Source: Pomacea canaliculata (Eukaryota; Mollusca; Gastropoda; Architaenioglossa; Ampullariidae). From it: 64,000 nucleotides of DNA. Both the position numbers and the translations under genes were made by a program. The stretch lies in the NCBI RefSeq assembly GCF_003073045.1, contig NC_037591.1:24337319-24401318 (forward strand), written 5' to 3'. Below, piece after piece: positions 48,101 through 58,600 of this stretch (within the stretch, counting starts at the first letter, position 1; each line of letters opens with the position of its first letter). The notes under the pieces were generated by a model. The model was not told the origin of the DNA and searched no databases. It was given only the letters and a program-made list of their open reading frames with translations.

Positions 48101-48925
48101 TCCATTTGTCAATAAACCCAGTATTCGTCTGCTACGCAAACAGCCGGCAATAGATATTTCCGGATGTAGAAGACACTATTTGTGTTAATGTACTTTTTGA
48201 CAATATGAATGTTGACCAAATGTGTTGTGAACATATTTTAATCAGTCTAATTTCATGTATAAAATATGTGATGGTTCATGTTGGTGTATAGGTGATAATG
48301 ATTAACGTGTGGCTTATACAGTACATAGTCATGCTCACAAAAGAGCCTGCACTTAGCACTTTAGACAAGTAGAAGACATGAACAGAATACAAGTGACAGA
48401 AGGAGAAGCAACTAATAGACAAGTAATAAAATAAATGGAAAACGCAAAGACAAATCGGGGAACAAACAGTAAGAATGAAGAGTGTCATTGATCTGCAGAA
48501 GATGACCACGCGAACTAGTTGATTGAGTCCAATCACAACTATAGACAGCTATGTCATTTGGTGTCAGGAGTAGCTGTTCAGTCTCCTAGCATGGACAAGT
48601 ATAATAACTAATTCGAGAAGTGTTTAGATGTCTTTGTCTATCATAAATATAAACTTATTTATGCAAGAGAAATTTCGTTGTTGGAACTAAGCTATTCATA
48701 AGTATAATATAAAGAATCTTTAAATAATATTATCAAAAGTATTTTGATATCAAGAACTAAATTTTGCTTTAATCTAGATAGTTAACTTTGTAGTCCTACT
48801 TAGAATTTGCTGTGGGTGATGATGGATTTGTAAAATGAATGATATCGCAGCTTAGTTTGTTTTACTGTTGTAAAAAAAAAATACTTTTACACTATGACTG
48901 TACATTTCAATTCAGTTTGCATTAC
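45106..48925. repeat. Array spacer after LINE B with DUF4806-like relic exons
   Basis: Homologous to 31150-33797 but longer. The plus strand keeps an exon-b relic after ttatttcag at 46330 (nonsense at codon 14) and a second candidate exon at 47060-47214. The rest repeats the conserved blocks (catatcaaagtgaaacaccgccga near 45635, aaacagccggcaatagatatttccgg near 48138, gatgatggatttgtaaaa near 48820). No intact gene. Confidence 0.75.
47060..47214 (+). pseudogene. Relic exon resembling the end of a DUF4806 domain
   Basis: It lies between a good acceptor (tgtattgtag) and donor (TTG|GTGAGT). One frame gives DRFCTSVARRILKRAG and then stops. A shift of frame gives LAEKYNFSGIKSKKF. Together these resemble the RR-IL-K..LA-KYN-GK..KKF tail of DUF4806 domains. 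The split by one frameshift, and the nonsense in the associated exon at 46330, indicate a pseudogene. Recognition rests on pattern memory only. Confidence 0.45.
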
Positions 48926-51268
48926 TGTTTGGAACGGACACACACAAGTCACTGTCAACACACTCCGTCTCACACGTGTTCTTTCTTACAACAGAATACA
49001 AAGATTTGTAAGTGGGCTTTCTCTATGCGGGTGCTTGTATTTATTGGAAGGAAAAGGTGACAACTCTTACAAAACTCAACCATCAATACATAAACATGAC
49101 TATTGCCCAAAACATCATATTAAATAATAAACACAATATTAAAGTCACGAATAACTAAACCCTCTCTACGTCCCTTGTTATTAGACAAATGTTTCTCCAA
49201 CAGTTCAACCAAATCTAACTTACAGTTCCAATGATTTCCATAGACGTTCACACGCACACGCACACGCACACGCACACACATTCTACATTCTTCTTCTGGA
49301 CGCTGAAAATTCAATATTAGTGTCGTTTTTTTTAACTTCTCATAACTGGTGTTCTCCTTTGAGACTCAATGTGGGTACACCACCCAAGGCTCGGCCTTGC
49401 AACTTAAAGAGCCAAATTATGGGAGCACATCTCTGTCGACCAGTTAAATATTCGGGCATGTGTCTCAAATCTTCAAATATATGCGTCTATGTCGTCGCTG
49501 TCTTCTTGGAACATGGGGAGTTCAGGGATATACTCTTCGAGTCTTGTCATCTCAGCTTCTCTTTCTAATCTGTCACCTGCTCTCTCTCTTGCTAATCTTT
49601 CTGCTTCCTCTTTTCTGTCTAATCTTTCGGCTTCCTTCTTCAATACTTTGGAATGTTTCCATCATCTGTAGTACCTCTAAAATATTACTTTCCAAAAATA
49701 AAAATAACTAACCCTAAGCCCAAGCAAGGCATGTTACAATTATGGTTGCAGTACAAACAGTCCAATACCAACTCAAGAAAGGGGCACAATCCTCAAAAGA
49801 TACCCTCAAGTGGTTATCACAATAAAGCAAAGGGGAGAACAATCCCTAAATTACAACAAAGTCAACTTCACTGGTTCACTGGTCCTAAGATGCTATGCAC
49901 ACAATAGCATAACATACATCATACCAATCAAAGCACCTATTATCATCACACAGCATGTCATCAGATAAAGCACATCCTATGACCACATGGCATGTCACCA
50001 ATTAAACCACAGAATAACACCACATAGCATGAAAAAATAATGAAAGCCCCCCCTCTCTCCCACCAAAAAATTTTTTTCATAAACAAGGCAGGTAGCTACA
50101 GGATAGATAGCATCCACTCCTATTTCCGGTTACTATAAACGCTTTCAGACACAGAAGAGAGAGTTGTGAAAGAAAGACAAGACCAAACAGCAGGTAAAGA
50201 GACTAGGCCCTTTCTGTGGAGTGAACTATACAATCTCCAGACACGTCAAGCTGGTGACGGGGTATACTGCACACAGCCCAACAAATTTTCAACTAACTTA
50301 CTATACCAGAGATGAACATCTATACTACAAGCCCAATGGGAGATCACAAACACGACATCAAAGACAAGCTCTCATCCGACTTAGATGATACAAACCCACG
50401 ACAAATCACGTCGGGGTCACCAATTGTTGGGGACGGATACACACATGACACTGTCAACACACTCAGTCCCACGCAATAAACATAATATTAAAGTCATGAA
50501 TGACTAATTCCTCTCCACGTCCCTTGTTATTAGACAAATATTTCTTCAACAGTTCAACCAAATCTAACTTGGTTCGGATGATTTCCATAGACGTTCGCGT
50601 TTACACACACACATATCTACACTTCCTTGAATAACCGTTCTTGAATAATCCTCTTTAGCAGGGACCACTGGGGTTGACGAGGTCAATACTCCAGGCTGAC
50701 GTCATAAGTATCCTTGCCCCAAGGGAGCGGGTGTCCACTACACTTTCCAACTTCCAAACAGTAGGTGCTGACTAGGTAGACAAACCTGACTGCCGACGAT
50801 ACACTTTAGTGCAACGCTTACATACTTAACTAATAAATATTCAATTTGACTTTATTACTCTTACAACAATCACCACAACTCATTCCATCATCATCGTCAC
50901 TTACAACCAAGTATTACATCACTTCACACCATTCTTTCGCGGATCGGGAGATAGTCAAAGCAAGAAAAACAAACTTATCCCATACCTTCACCAGGCAATG
51001 AATTAATCTGATTCCCAAATCTCTTATACTCAAAATTCGCTACAGTCTGCTTCGGAGACTGGCATGGGAAAAAACAAACTCAGTATTTTCCCCATACACC
51101 TGGGGTTCAGTGAACCTTTCACTCGCTCATACACGATTTTCTTACAACGTCCTCACTTCCACGAGTTCCATGTAGTGCACGGGTAAGGGTGATACTCTTT
51201 AAGGGTGATAGTCTCTGCCTACCAACAAACAGAGGCGACAATCCCCCCCCCCCCACAAGTTCCTAACA
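48926..51268 (-). mobile_element. Ty3/gypsy-like LTR element, copy Z, deleted
   Basis: The 5' LTR (51268-50425 on the minus strand) ends ..CCCCAACA. Two bases further lies an intact primer-binding site (50422-50403). Leader and a short gag start follow, and then the same gag-to-LTR deletion junction as copy X (near 49310). The truncated 3' LTR ends at 48926. Flanks are perfect 5-bp ATTAC duplications (48921-48925 and 51269-51273). Confidence 0.88.
50403..50422 (-). other. Primer-binding site complementary to tRNA-Trp
   Basis: The plus strand reads AAATCACGTCGGGGTCACCA, the 3' end of metazoan tRNA-Trp including its CCA. The minus strand, which is the element's sense strand, is therefore complementary to it and begins TGGTGACC, two bases inside the LTR. 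In copies X (about 23810) and Y (about 38690) nine bases, cgtcggggt or an equivalent, are missing from this site. Confidence 0.85.
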
Positions 51269-51273
51269 ATTAC

Positions 51274-51707
51274 ACGTTGTACTCTTACTAGTAGTAAGTA
51301 CTAGTAGTATGTAAGATGCGCATGTATAGTATACACTTAAATCTCTTTGAAACTCTTGAAAGGTTTCAAGTCCTCTTTGCCACTTTCAAGGTTATGGACG
51401 AATGACTTGTATTCTTTGGCATAAACATCTTCTCCATTTGTTACATAAACTACTCCTTCATCTTGTATATTCTCCTTGTAATATATATATTTAACACACA
51501 TACAGTCTCCAAAGACTTACGGGATATATCTGTTGCTCGATCAGTGCTTTGCCACATCGTCCTAAAAAAGAATAATAAGCTTCTTGCGCAATAAAATTGG
51601 CATACTCGGGTCACAATTTGTTAATGTTTCTCAATGTATTACAAATAGTTAAGGGAACCTTTGCTGTGCTAGTGTCTTGAGCTATTCTTTCAAGCCATCA
51701 ACGCTTA
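51274..51707. repeat. Array spacer right of gypsy Z, interrupted
   Basis: Same sequence as 24811-25260, with acgttgtac, a small local tactagtag duplication near 51290, and ctccaaagacttacgg. It breaks off at gctta (51707) and resumes at about 55566. Confidence 0.8.
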
Positions 51708-52142
51708 AAGGGATTAAGGGATTCTAAAGGCAAAATAAAACTGCTTAGAATCGCGTAAAGAGTAGGATAAATTTGAATCTCGTCTATTTATATGTGCGTT
51801 CATGTGGAAAACGTTGAAGGTTTTTAGTAGAATGTTGTGTTTAATAAGAGAAATTACACGGGACTCTTTTTTTTGCTTTCACGAAGTCTCGTTCTCCGTC
51901 ACGTGACCCTATGACGTGTGGTTTCCATAGTGTGTTAGGAACAGGGGGTGGTCACCCTGTCTGTGTTAGAGATTATTGCCCTTACTTTACATATAAGAGT
52001 GTGTTGGGTGCGTAGTGATTTTGCGTCAGAACCCGACGTCATTTTATGACGTAATTTTAGTTTGGACGTAAAGTGAAATTGGAAGAAAGCAGACGGCTGT
52101 GAGAAGTGAAGAAAGGCGGACTGAAAGTGTGGAGTGTCCGTT

Positions 52143-52283
52143 TTGGATCTTGTGTGTCGATCCCAGAGAATTTATTTGTAGTGTTCGCATTGGATCTTAT
52201 GTGTCGATCCCAGGAAATATATTCGTGGTGTTTGCTTTGGATCTGGTGTGTTGATCCCAGGCAATATATCCATAGTCGTCGAC
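52143..52283. repeat. Three 47-bp tandem repeats
   Basis: Units 52143-52189, 52190-52236 and 52237-52283 each contain ttggatct..tgtgt.gatcccag. Within each, ggatc and gatcc form a short inverted repeat. A 47-bp period is not a multiple of three, so this is unlikely to be coding. Confidence 0.85.
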
Positions 52284-52579
52284 TAGGTGTCTGCCAAGTC
52301 AGCACTTACTGCTATTAAGAACCGGAACGTGTGTGTGGTTCCCCCTAAGAGTTTTGTTCGTGGATATCAACCTAGTGTTGCCAAGACTGCACAATTTCCG
52401 GACCAGGGAAAGGGAGGAATTTACCAGGACGTTTTAAGTTTGGTTGCACAGACGATAACTTCAGGCAGTGCGGTGTGAGTAACAAAGACTTTATCGAACT
52501 ATTCAAAATCAATCGTCAACTCTGATTTACAGGCCGCGGTGTGAAAGACATACAGACTTTATATATGGTTCGGAATATC

Positions 52580-52613
52580 GTGTGTGTGTGTGTGTGTGTG
52601 TGTGAGTGTGTGT
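52580..52613. repeat. (GT)n microsatellite
   Basis: About 34 bp of alternating TG with one GAG interruption. Confidence 0.95.
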
Positions 52614-52755
52614 TTAATGTTGATTAATATAAATTTTTGTTGCCCATGACAAATCTATGTGATTTGTGAGTGAAAGAACACGAAAGGGGATGCGTGCGTG
52701 TAGAGAGAGAAAGTGAGAGATTCTAAACAACCGCGTTCCTGACATAGTGAGAACC

Positions 52756-52881
52756 ATGCCTCGAGAATGTGCTGCACCCGATTGCCACGAAAAGATGGGA
52801 AAAGATTCAAAATTTTCTTTCCATCAGTTTCCGACAGACAGACCTGACAAGCCTTACACACAGAGTGCGTCATACGAATAA
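52756..52881 (+). pseudogene. THAP-type zinc-finger fragment, 41 codons
   Basis: ATG at 52756 with a good context (aaccATG). The peptide starts MPRECAAPDC and continues FSFHQFPTD, matching the first half of a C2CH THAP domain (MP..C....C, then F..FP). The invariant tryptophan, the third cysteine and the histidine are not encoded before the TAA at 52879-52881. It may be the first exon of a THAP-bearing transposase (P-element-like or similar) or of a host gene, with the rest lost. The neighbouring retroelement pieces give no clue to a partner. Confidence 0.55.
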
Positions 52882-53234
52882 ACAGACGACGTCAAATCTT
52901 CGCAATGATACAGATACTTCCTGTGTGTGCGACGTCACAAGCAGACTGACGTCCCAATAAGACTCTGACATCACAACAAGAGTCCTCTGCTTGACTCTCT
53001 AGGGAAGCTATCGTGGTCACTCCGCGGAAGTCCTTCCAAGGGTCGATTTCACTGGATTTTTTTAATTTTTATAAACATCGGCAACCGAAATAGTGCTAAT
53101 AAGTGGTAATTAAGTGAGAAGCAAATCCTTTATTTCTCCTGTATTGCTCTCGTGCTCTGTAATTGTAACTAAATATATTTTTGAAACGTTTGACCGTCGC
53201 CACAGCCTTATCACAAGCCTTGAGTATCCCTTTA

Positions 53235-53640
53235 AATCAAATAAAATAAAATCAAAATCAAAACAAACTTTATTGTCTGTCGAGGATACCCAGGACAGAA
53301 ATTTTTCTTCGCTTAGAAGGGCAGGCATACATACTCATACATACATTTAACACACAGTTAGGAGTAAAGATACAAGTAGCTTGGATCTCCGTCAAATGGT
53401 AATGAAATTCCAATACTTAAAATTTCTGTGTATATATTAAATAAGTAAGTTGGCATTGCAGATTGCAACGAAATGTCTGAATTCCATTTTCTTCATCCTC
53501 CTAGTCCTAGTTTCTATGTCAAGTCTGTGGTGAATGTGCTGACTGGGATGACTTTGACAAGCATGTCCTAATCTGGACGAATTAGCAAACACCATCACTT
53601 CATATATCTCCTTCTGTGTAGATTGCACCATTTCATCAAA
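53235..53640 (-). mobile_element. 3' end of an L2/Rex-like LINE
   Basis: On the minus strand the sequence ends ..gtccagg/atcctcgacagacaataaag followed by an AT-rich repeat tail (plus-strand aaatcaaaataaaataaaatc, 53235-53265). This is very like the tail of the LINE at 12300-12322 (gacagacaataaggtttgattcg). Upstream it gives no recognisable ORF. Confidence 0.6.
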
Positions 53641-53647
53641 GCAGTTT

Positions 53648-53999
53648 ATGTTTTATCCTAACAACAAACCTTGGGTGACCAAGGCCCTAAAAGCAGTGCG
53701 TAACAAAATCTCGATCTCAGGCGTTGAGAGTACGGCCATGCCTAATGCTCTTAATGCTTTCTTTGCTCGTTTCGAGTCTCATGATTTCGCAGTGCAAATG
53801 AAAGATGTGCGTAGTTCTCTTCACCCTGTACAGAAGGTTGAGATTTGTCATGAACGTTGTGGAGCTGTTTCAACGAGTGAATATTCGCAAGGCCTCCGGT
53901 CGGGATGGTATTTGTGGCAGAACATTACGTTCCTGCGCGCACCAACTTGGAGGAATTTGTCAACATCTTTTTCAGCGCTCTATGGATTTGTAGAGGGCC
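53648..53999 (+). mobile_element. L2/Rex-like LINE fragment upstream of RT
   Basis: Frame 1 begins NKPWVTKALKAVRNKISI and has ANALNAFFARFESHDF-like spacing (as PNALNAFFARFESHDF). After a frameshift it reads RVNIRKASGRDGICGRTL, then HLFQRSMDL. These are the conserved region before the RT palm in L2/Rex1/CR1-type elements. It is cut at about 54000. A frameshift and lost ends show it is dead. Confidence 0.75.
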
Positions 54000-55230
54000 G
54001 ATAGTCCGGCGTTGTTGCTAGTTTTGGCGGGACTAGTTTTGGCGCACACCTGCTGACTGTTTCTGCCTTTGTTTGAGTGCTGGACGTTTGTTGTCCTCAC
54101 ATACGCCCCCTTCCCCCACCATTCGGTTCCATCTTTGGCGCTGCGAGCAGGATGTCAGCAGAGAGGTGCACAATGGTTACAGAGGACGACAGCACAGCAG
54201 AGGCTCTACAAGCATACTAGTTATTCCGCTTTCAGTAGTTTGCCGGTGGACCAACGAGTGTCGACGAGATTGAACGAGAGGTCGAGTTAGCTCTCGCTAT
54301 AAACCCGATGCCTCAGAATGCGGCTTGTGGTTACATCTTGAGCGCGCTTGGAGGACCTGCCAGACGTCGAGTTGATGCTCCCGGGGCTGGATGGACGCAA
54401 TATTACGTCCGAGAAAGAGGTTCTTGAGTGGTCTAGTGTGGAGGCATTGGCGAGAACGTGAAAGATTGTTTGAGTTGCGATCATTGCCAGTTTCTGACAA
54501 TCGCCGACAGCGACGTGATGAGGCGGGTCGCACGAAGAGACGCCACGATCTCTACAGAGTTGCAGGGAAAAGCGAACGGCCAGTTTGTTAATGGGCTTAA
54601 AAAAAAATAGCCATGGGAGGGGCGGAGATAAATACATCCACGAACCCAGAAAAAACAGGGGGCTATCACATCGAACAACCCCCACCGGCACGAGTCCTCT
54701 CAATACTTGATTGCCGAGACTGTCTAACGACGGCACGCGTCAGAGAGAAGAGGAGGGCAATGATCAACAGGGAGGATGAACAGTCCAGATCGCCTACAAC
54801 CGACGAAATCGACAGTTGTAAAAAAGGAGCGGCCTCCCAACCTCACATGCACACAACAAAGTAATGTCCATCCGCACCCGCACCATGACCACTCACCCAA
54901 CGACACCCGACGAGACAACAAACCACCAACCGACGCACTTTGTGTGCAGAGGCGGCGTTAGAAACGCGGGGCCAATGGGCCGACCATGCCGCCCGAGCGG
55001 CGGTAATGAGAGTATGTGTATCAAGGAAGGATGCACAGACGAGGGTACTCGGGGCGAACCGCCGAAAGGCGGGAACGCGTGCCGATAACATGACGATGGG
55101 TGTCGTCACCGTCAAAGAACGCCGAAAAAACGGGTGGGGGGGCGCTGTGGGGGGCCTTTTCTCTGACTTTGCCGAGTAGTGGTGCTTTCAACTGATGATC
55201 TGTCCACGCCACTATAGTATTCCATTTAAA
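54000..55230 (+). mobile_element. GC-rich retroelement-like leader and gag remnant
   Basis: The composition is clearly richer in G and C and in CpG than the surroundings. A motif atctttggcgctgcgagcagg (54131-54151) resembles the join between primer-binding site and leader of LTR elements. An ATG follows directly (54152), with a short frame ending in TAG. A later open stretch in another frame includes PMPQNAACGYILSALGG and VREREVLEWSSVEA, gag-like in style. From 54600 on only unassigned frames are visible. Assignment is tentative; a recently transferred or highly CpG-rich host exon cannot be excluded. Confidence 0.35.
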
Positions 55231-55704
55231 ATAGAAAAACGGTATTTAAAATTTAAATTTAAACATTCCTACCTTATTTCGCGCTGTAACAAATTATCGT
55301 GCTGACGATGGTCAGGCACCTTCGTCATCTTGCGGGGCTGTTGCTCCGAAACCATACTTCATAGACCGTGAATGAATCTCTTTGTAAAGTTTCGGTTATT
55401 GCAAGATTGTGTCATACATTTTTTCACAAAGATTTCGTGAATTTTCGTCCTTTCAGTGTTTCCCACCTTTAACTGTGTCGTTTCACTGGCGATGTTCATA
55501 TCGTCCCCAACATTAGTTTAGTCACTGATCCGCACTCAAAGAAAACGATTACTGGAAGGGAATAAATGTTGATTTACATTTTGTGCATACGTATTTAAAT
55601 GTTTCCTCGTAACTATTCTGTCCCCTGTGTTCTATGGGTGTCATTGTCGTATACTGCCTAAAAACATTCTTCAGTTTAGACAAAACGCTATCAGGAAATA
55701 TTTC

Positions 55705-57833
55705 CTAGTAATTGACAGGTAATTTAAGGACCCATCCATCACCACATCCAATCAGCAGCTGACCGTTAAGGTCAAGGTTCAGAGCTGTGGGCCGCACGAT
55801 GTCGCCGTTGCCCGGCAGGTAACTGTCGAAAGCGATGTCAAGGTCTAATATTCTTGTCACGTGCACACAGTCGTTCATCCAATCAGCGATCAGCAGCAAA
55901 TCATTGCCATAGAAGCAGACGTCTGTTGAGAAGAAGGGTTGTATTGGTGACTTGTAGGTCGCTATGGGGTCGTTACATTTTATAGAATACAGACGTACAA
56001 CACGAGGACGCCGGCTGTCCGCTTTATTGTTGTTTGTCTTCATTGATTTATCTTCATGTTCTCTCTTTCTCTTCCTCTTACTGTATTCTCATCGACCATA
56101 CAACTCCTATTTGACAGCCTTCTGAGAGGAAGGACTCTTTTTTGGTTGTTTGTACTATTGATTTATTATCCCAGAACCTCTACTCAAAGAGCGTCCCCTT
56201 GCTCGAGTTTTAATTTATTAACATCAAAGTTCTGTGCTTTGTTTACCTTTGGGTGACTAAAGGGTACCTAGCAAGCACGTTTCCTTTTCCATGTCTTTTT
56301 TTGTTCCCACTCATTGAGCATACATAAGATTCACCTTTTTGCGAAGTCTGCCATTAGAGAGACATGCATACCATTAATATCTTAGAACCAATGTTACAAC
56401 ACGATGTTGGATCTTTCCATGGCCAGTAGTTAGTCTTACGTGTAACGCATGATGTCCGCATTCCGTATTCCGTCTCAGTTCCTCTAGCACCGCCAGAGTA
56501 AAAACACACGTATTTCTCTTTAGAGTAGTCGCCTCCAGTTCCCCCATAATATACATCGATATTGCCATTCTCTTGCTGCCTCAGAGTATGCACTTCCCGA
56601 CATCCTCCCTCGCCAACTCGACCCAACCGAACGATGTCTGCGGTTTTCTTACTTGGAAAAATCTGTTTGACTGGTGACCCGATAAATGTTTTCATGTAGT
56701 GGTCCTCAATGTAGTTATAGAAGTCACCATGGAGTACAGGGAGGTAAGTCTGGTCAGATAGCACCAGTGGCATTTCGCTTATTTCTCTACATATCATCTC
56801 TCTCTCCACCTGTTAGGACCTCAGTGTCAACAGGTGGAAATCAGCGCCCGTTGAGCGAGGTCTTGGAAGTTGGAGTTAGAGTTTTGAGCTCGTCTTGTAC
56901 GTCGCTGTGTGTCGGCGTCAGCACTTCCTCCACATCATCGCAAATTGTCTGAAGTTCTTTCTGCTTTTCAACGCTATCATCACGATATTTGCTGCATGGC
57001 GACAATGACGTCATACCGGACTTGAATCTGTCAGACGTTAAATAAAACATGGCTTTATAGTGGTACTCTTTATTTGAGAAAATGTTTTGCAAACGGGAAA
57101 CGTATGCGACTATTGATAACTTTAATGTTAATATACTCAAAGTCGAGTACATTACAAACTCCTCTGTATTTTTAATCTTTCTGATTTTAAAGTATGCATT
57201 GATACCTTTATAAAAGATAATTGGAAGTGTTGTTTTTGTGTTGGGTCGGTTGACACATTGTTTAAACCACTACCTGTTCCCCCCCATTACACACACACAC
57301 ACAGTTCGTTTGTTTTAGGGCCTCGCCTTTTCGTCTCATGTTTACAGGCCGATTCCAACTCGGTCTTTTCCGCGTAAAATGTTTCTATAAAGACTGGAGG
57401 GTCTGTCTCGATTGTTTTTCTTACAACGAGCGACTTTTTTTTTTTTTTTTTCTGAGAGATCTCACGGTAGTGTTTTTGCCCCTCGTGTTTAGTCAGTTTT
57501 ACATCTTACTGCAGATACCCCGCATTGGTCACACTGTGTAACATAAACAATATGACTCTTTAGTGTGAACAGGACACGGACTGGCTTTTTCTCTTTACGC
57601 CACCAACTCTAACGCTTCTTCCGTGAAGAGAAGTTGACTTGTAGAGCACGCACACCACCTAATGGTATCATAGCAGGTGCTCTACATGTAGGACACGGGA
57701 TGATGTATCCATGTTTCTTTTCTAGCGCCTCTAGACACGGTAGACAGAAGGTGTGATAACAGGGCAGAAACCTCGGTGACCTGTAAACTTCCATGCAGAC
57801 TGCACACGTCACGTTATCCTGCCTAGTAGCCAT
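55705..57833 (-). pseudogene. TRIM array copy 6, disrupted (possibly by assembly errors)
   Basis: The conserved start is at 57833 (MATRQDNVTCAVC) with an intact RING (57833-57690). Then many small indels follow through the B-box and exon 1 end, including a T17 run at about 57427 and added ca and cc tracts near 57285. Exon 2 (from 57027) is readable in pieces: 56809-56354 (REMICREISEM..) and the intact last 112 codons (56043-55705), ending LKLPVNY. The C-terminal part is as good as in copies 4 and 5. Most lesions are short homopolymer-type indels confined to about 56.04-59.6 kb, where the neighbouring LINE is damaged in the same way. The gene itself could therefore be intact. Confidence 0.8.
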
Positions 57834-58589
57834 GTTTGATGTGGAACTTTTTAATGTTCCGATGCTCAGTTCTTATATCTTAGTCATTCTCAAGCCGTTT
57901 CTGAAATAAAATCATTACACTGTGAGTTTTCTAAATAGGCTGAAAAATTAAGTGGACAAAAGAAATAAAGTGACTTTAGAAACCTACTCTAATATGGGTT
58001 TCTTTCTGCAAGCCTACTAATACTCTTTGGTATGCTTATCGTTTGTATTATTATATTTTATTGTTCTTGTATAACAATTGATATTTGTTTTGTTGCAAAT
58101 TGTTCATGCTTTATATAAGAAAATGGTTTGGATGAGCTACTTTCTTTTGATTATATCAATATCTTATAGAGCTCAATGAGGCGAACAAATAAAAATCATG
58201 TAAACAATTATAAAACTAATAATTATCGTCTCGCAAATAATTACACAGTATTTTTAATTATATTGATGACGACGACGACGATGATGATGGTCATGATGAT
58301 GTTTATGATGATAAGGATGATGATGATGAGGAGGAGGAGGAGGAGGAGTAGGAGTAGGAGTAGGAGGAGGAGGAGAGGAGGAGCAGTTTAATAAACACAA
58401 AGGTAATACACTGTCATAGAGAACAGAAGCAAGAGAGAGACACCTTTGAGAACAACCGTGGAGAGACGGTTAGCTCATTACTGTAGCTTGTCCGCGAGAG
58501 CAGGTCGGAGTAAACATTTCATGTTAGGTATCACAGTTATACACACAAGCAACAGTGTGGGTGGGCACGGACATCGTGTGACACATAAG
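57834..58589. repeat. Array spacer between TRIM copy 6 and LINE C
   Basis: The presumed 5' flank of copy 6. It contains the actgtgag block, a GACGAC/GATGAT/GAGGAG microsatellite (58262-58384), cgtaatacactgtcatagag and the hairpin (aaccgtggagagacggtt, near 58455). It ends in the LINE target copy ttttaggtacc (58590-58600). Confidence 0.8.
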
Positions 58590-58600
58590 TTTTAGGTACC

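Larger units (their letters stand above)
51708..55565. mobile_element. 3.9-kb composite insertion splitting the spacer of TRIM copy 6
   Basis: In the other units gctta and attgtt..acat are contiguous; here 3.86 kb lies between them. The inserted block has its own sub-features: a leader-like part with 47-bp repeats, a GT microsatellite, a THAP zinc-finger start, the 3' end of a LINE on the minus strand, an RT-upstream fragment on the plus strand, and a GC-rich end. No matching terminal repeats were found at the two ends, so it may be several nested insertions rather than one element. A possible minus-strand first exon (ATG at 55355, donor AAG|GTAGGA at 55273) lies near its right end. Confidence 0.65.

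Noticed and set aside
21599..48536. Hydrophobic 77-87 codon minus-strand frame conserved at 21599-21832, 33146-33409 and 48276-48536
   Set aside because: Conservation is fully explained by the recent segmental duplication; it starts at non-ATG codons in part, has no family resemblance, and varies at its start.
52287..52478. 63-codon frame with a protein-like composition (VPPKSFVRGYQP)
   Set aside because: It starts at GTG right after an in-frame TAG, and no convincing splice acceptor gives it a start. Kept only as part of the composite insertion.
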